Below, piece by piece: positions 13,869 to 13,921 of a stretch of 13,921 nt of DNA. The DNA lies in assembly GCA_900555165.1 (NCBI GenBank), contig USKE01000020.1, positions 1 to 13,921 on the forward strand, in the 5' to 3' direction. The DNA is from an uncultured Porphyromonadaceae bacterium (lineage in GTDB: Bacteria; Bacteroidota; Bacteroidia; Bacteroidales; Muribaculaceae). The notes beneath the pieces are model-generated. The model made no database searches, had not been told where the DNA came from, and saw nothing but the letters and a program-made list of their open reading frames with translations. Each line of letters starts with the position of its first letter. The stretch's first letter is position 1. Both the position numbers and the translations under genes were made by a program.

Positions 13869-13921
13869 ACAACGAAGAGTTTGATCCTGGCTCAGGATGA
13901 ACGCTAGCGACAGGCTTAACA
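13869..13921 (+). rRNA. rrs: 16S ribosomal RNA, 5' end (partial)
   Basis: The conserved start GAAGAGTTTGATCCTGGCTC (the 27F primer site) begins at 13874, and GATGAACGCTAGCGACAGGC follows. Aligning to E. coli numbering puts base 1 near 13869. The gene runs off the right edge. The AGCGACAGGCTTAACA wording is of the Bacteroidales type. It is the only plus-strand gene in the window. Confidence 0.97.

Noticed and set aside
13409..13872. Minus-strand open frames across the rRNA promoter and leader
   Set aside because: They are antisense to the rRNA leader and reach the 16S start; no protein-like features.

Overview
This looks like a housekeeping stretch of a Bacteroidales chromosome. Several signs point to the Muribaculaceae or a close relative. 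The last ~53 bases are the 5' end of a 16S rRNA gene of Bacteroidales type. Promoters match the Bacteroidetes pattern TTTG-N~20-TAnnTTTG rather than -35/-10 boxes. Several genes (DUF4834, DUF4954, the DUF4369/thioredoxin-like lipoprotein) belong to families I know mainly from Bacteroidetes. The family-level assignment is an inference from these signs and the high G+C. All eleven recognised protein genes lie on the minus strand; only the rRNA at the right end is on the plus strand.

Layout from right to left, the direction of transcription of the proteins. (a) 13106-13868 is a divergent control region: a minus promoter for rfbC, and two tandem near-identical plus promoters driving the rRNA operon. 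(b) 13105-10782 holds rfbC (dTDP-4-dehydrorhamnose 3,5-epimerase) overlapping by ATGA with a DUF4954 beta-helix protein. (c) 10706-5765 is a long unit with its own promoter and a structured leader containing a terminator-like hairpin: greA, a HIT-family hydrolase, a thioredoxin-fold lipoprotein without the catalytic cysteines, and three family-2 glycosyltransferases, with gaps or overlaps of no more than about 32 bases. (d) A strong 13-bp hairpin lies at 5723-5752. (e) 5566-2270 holds asd (aspartate-semialdehyde dehydrogenase) followed by a CPA2-type cation/proton antiporter with a UspA-like cytoplasmic tail; the antiporter has no ATG start available. (f) 2075-192 holds psd, pssA and a small DUF4834 membrane protein, the phosphatidylethanolamine branch of phospholipid synthesis. 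This block is flanked on both sides by short intergenic repeats built from a GTCTTTAAG-like 9-mer; on the left they form a 24-bp inverted repeat. A plus-strand terminator at 12-53 suggests a convergent gene beyond the left edge.

I see no mobile element, CRISPR array, defence island or tRNA, and I do not think a new multi-gene system is present. The points most worth a second look are the greA leader, the possible plus-strand small RNA ending at 5760, the non-ATG antiporter start, the redox-dead thioredoxin fold, the duplicated rRNA promoters and the 9-mer repeat family.
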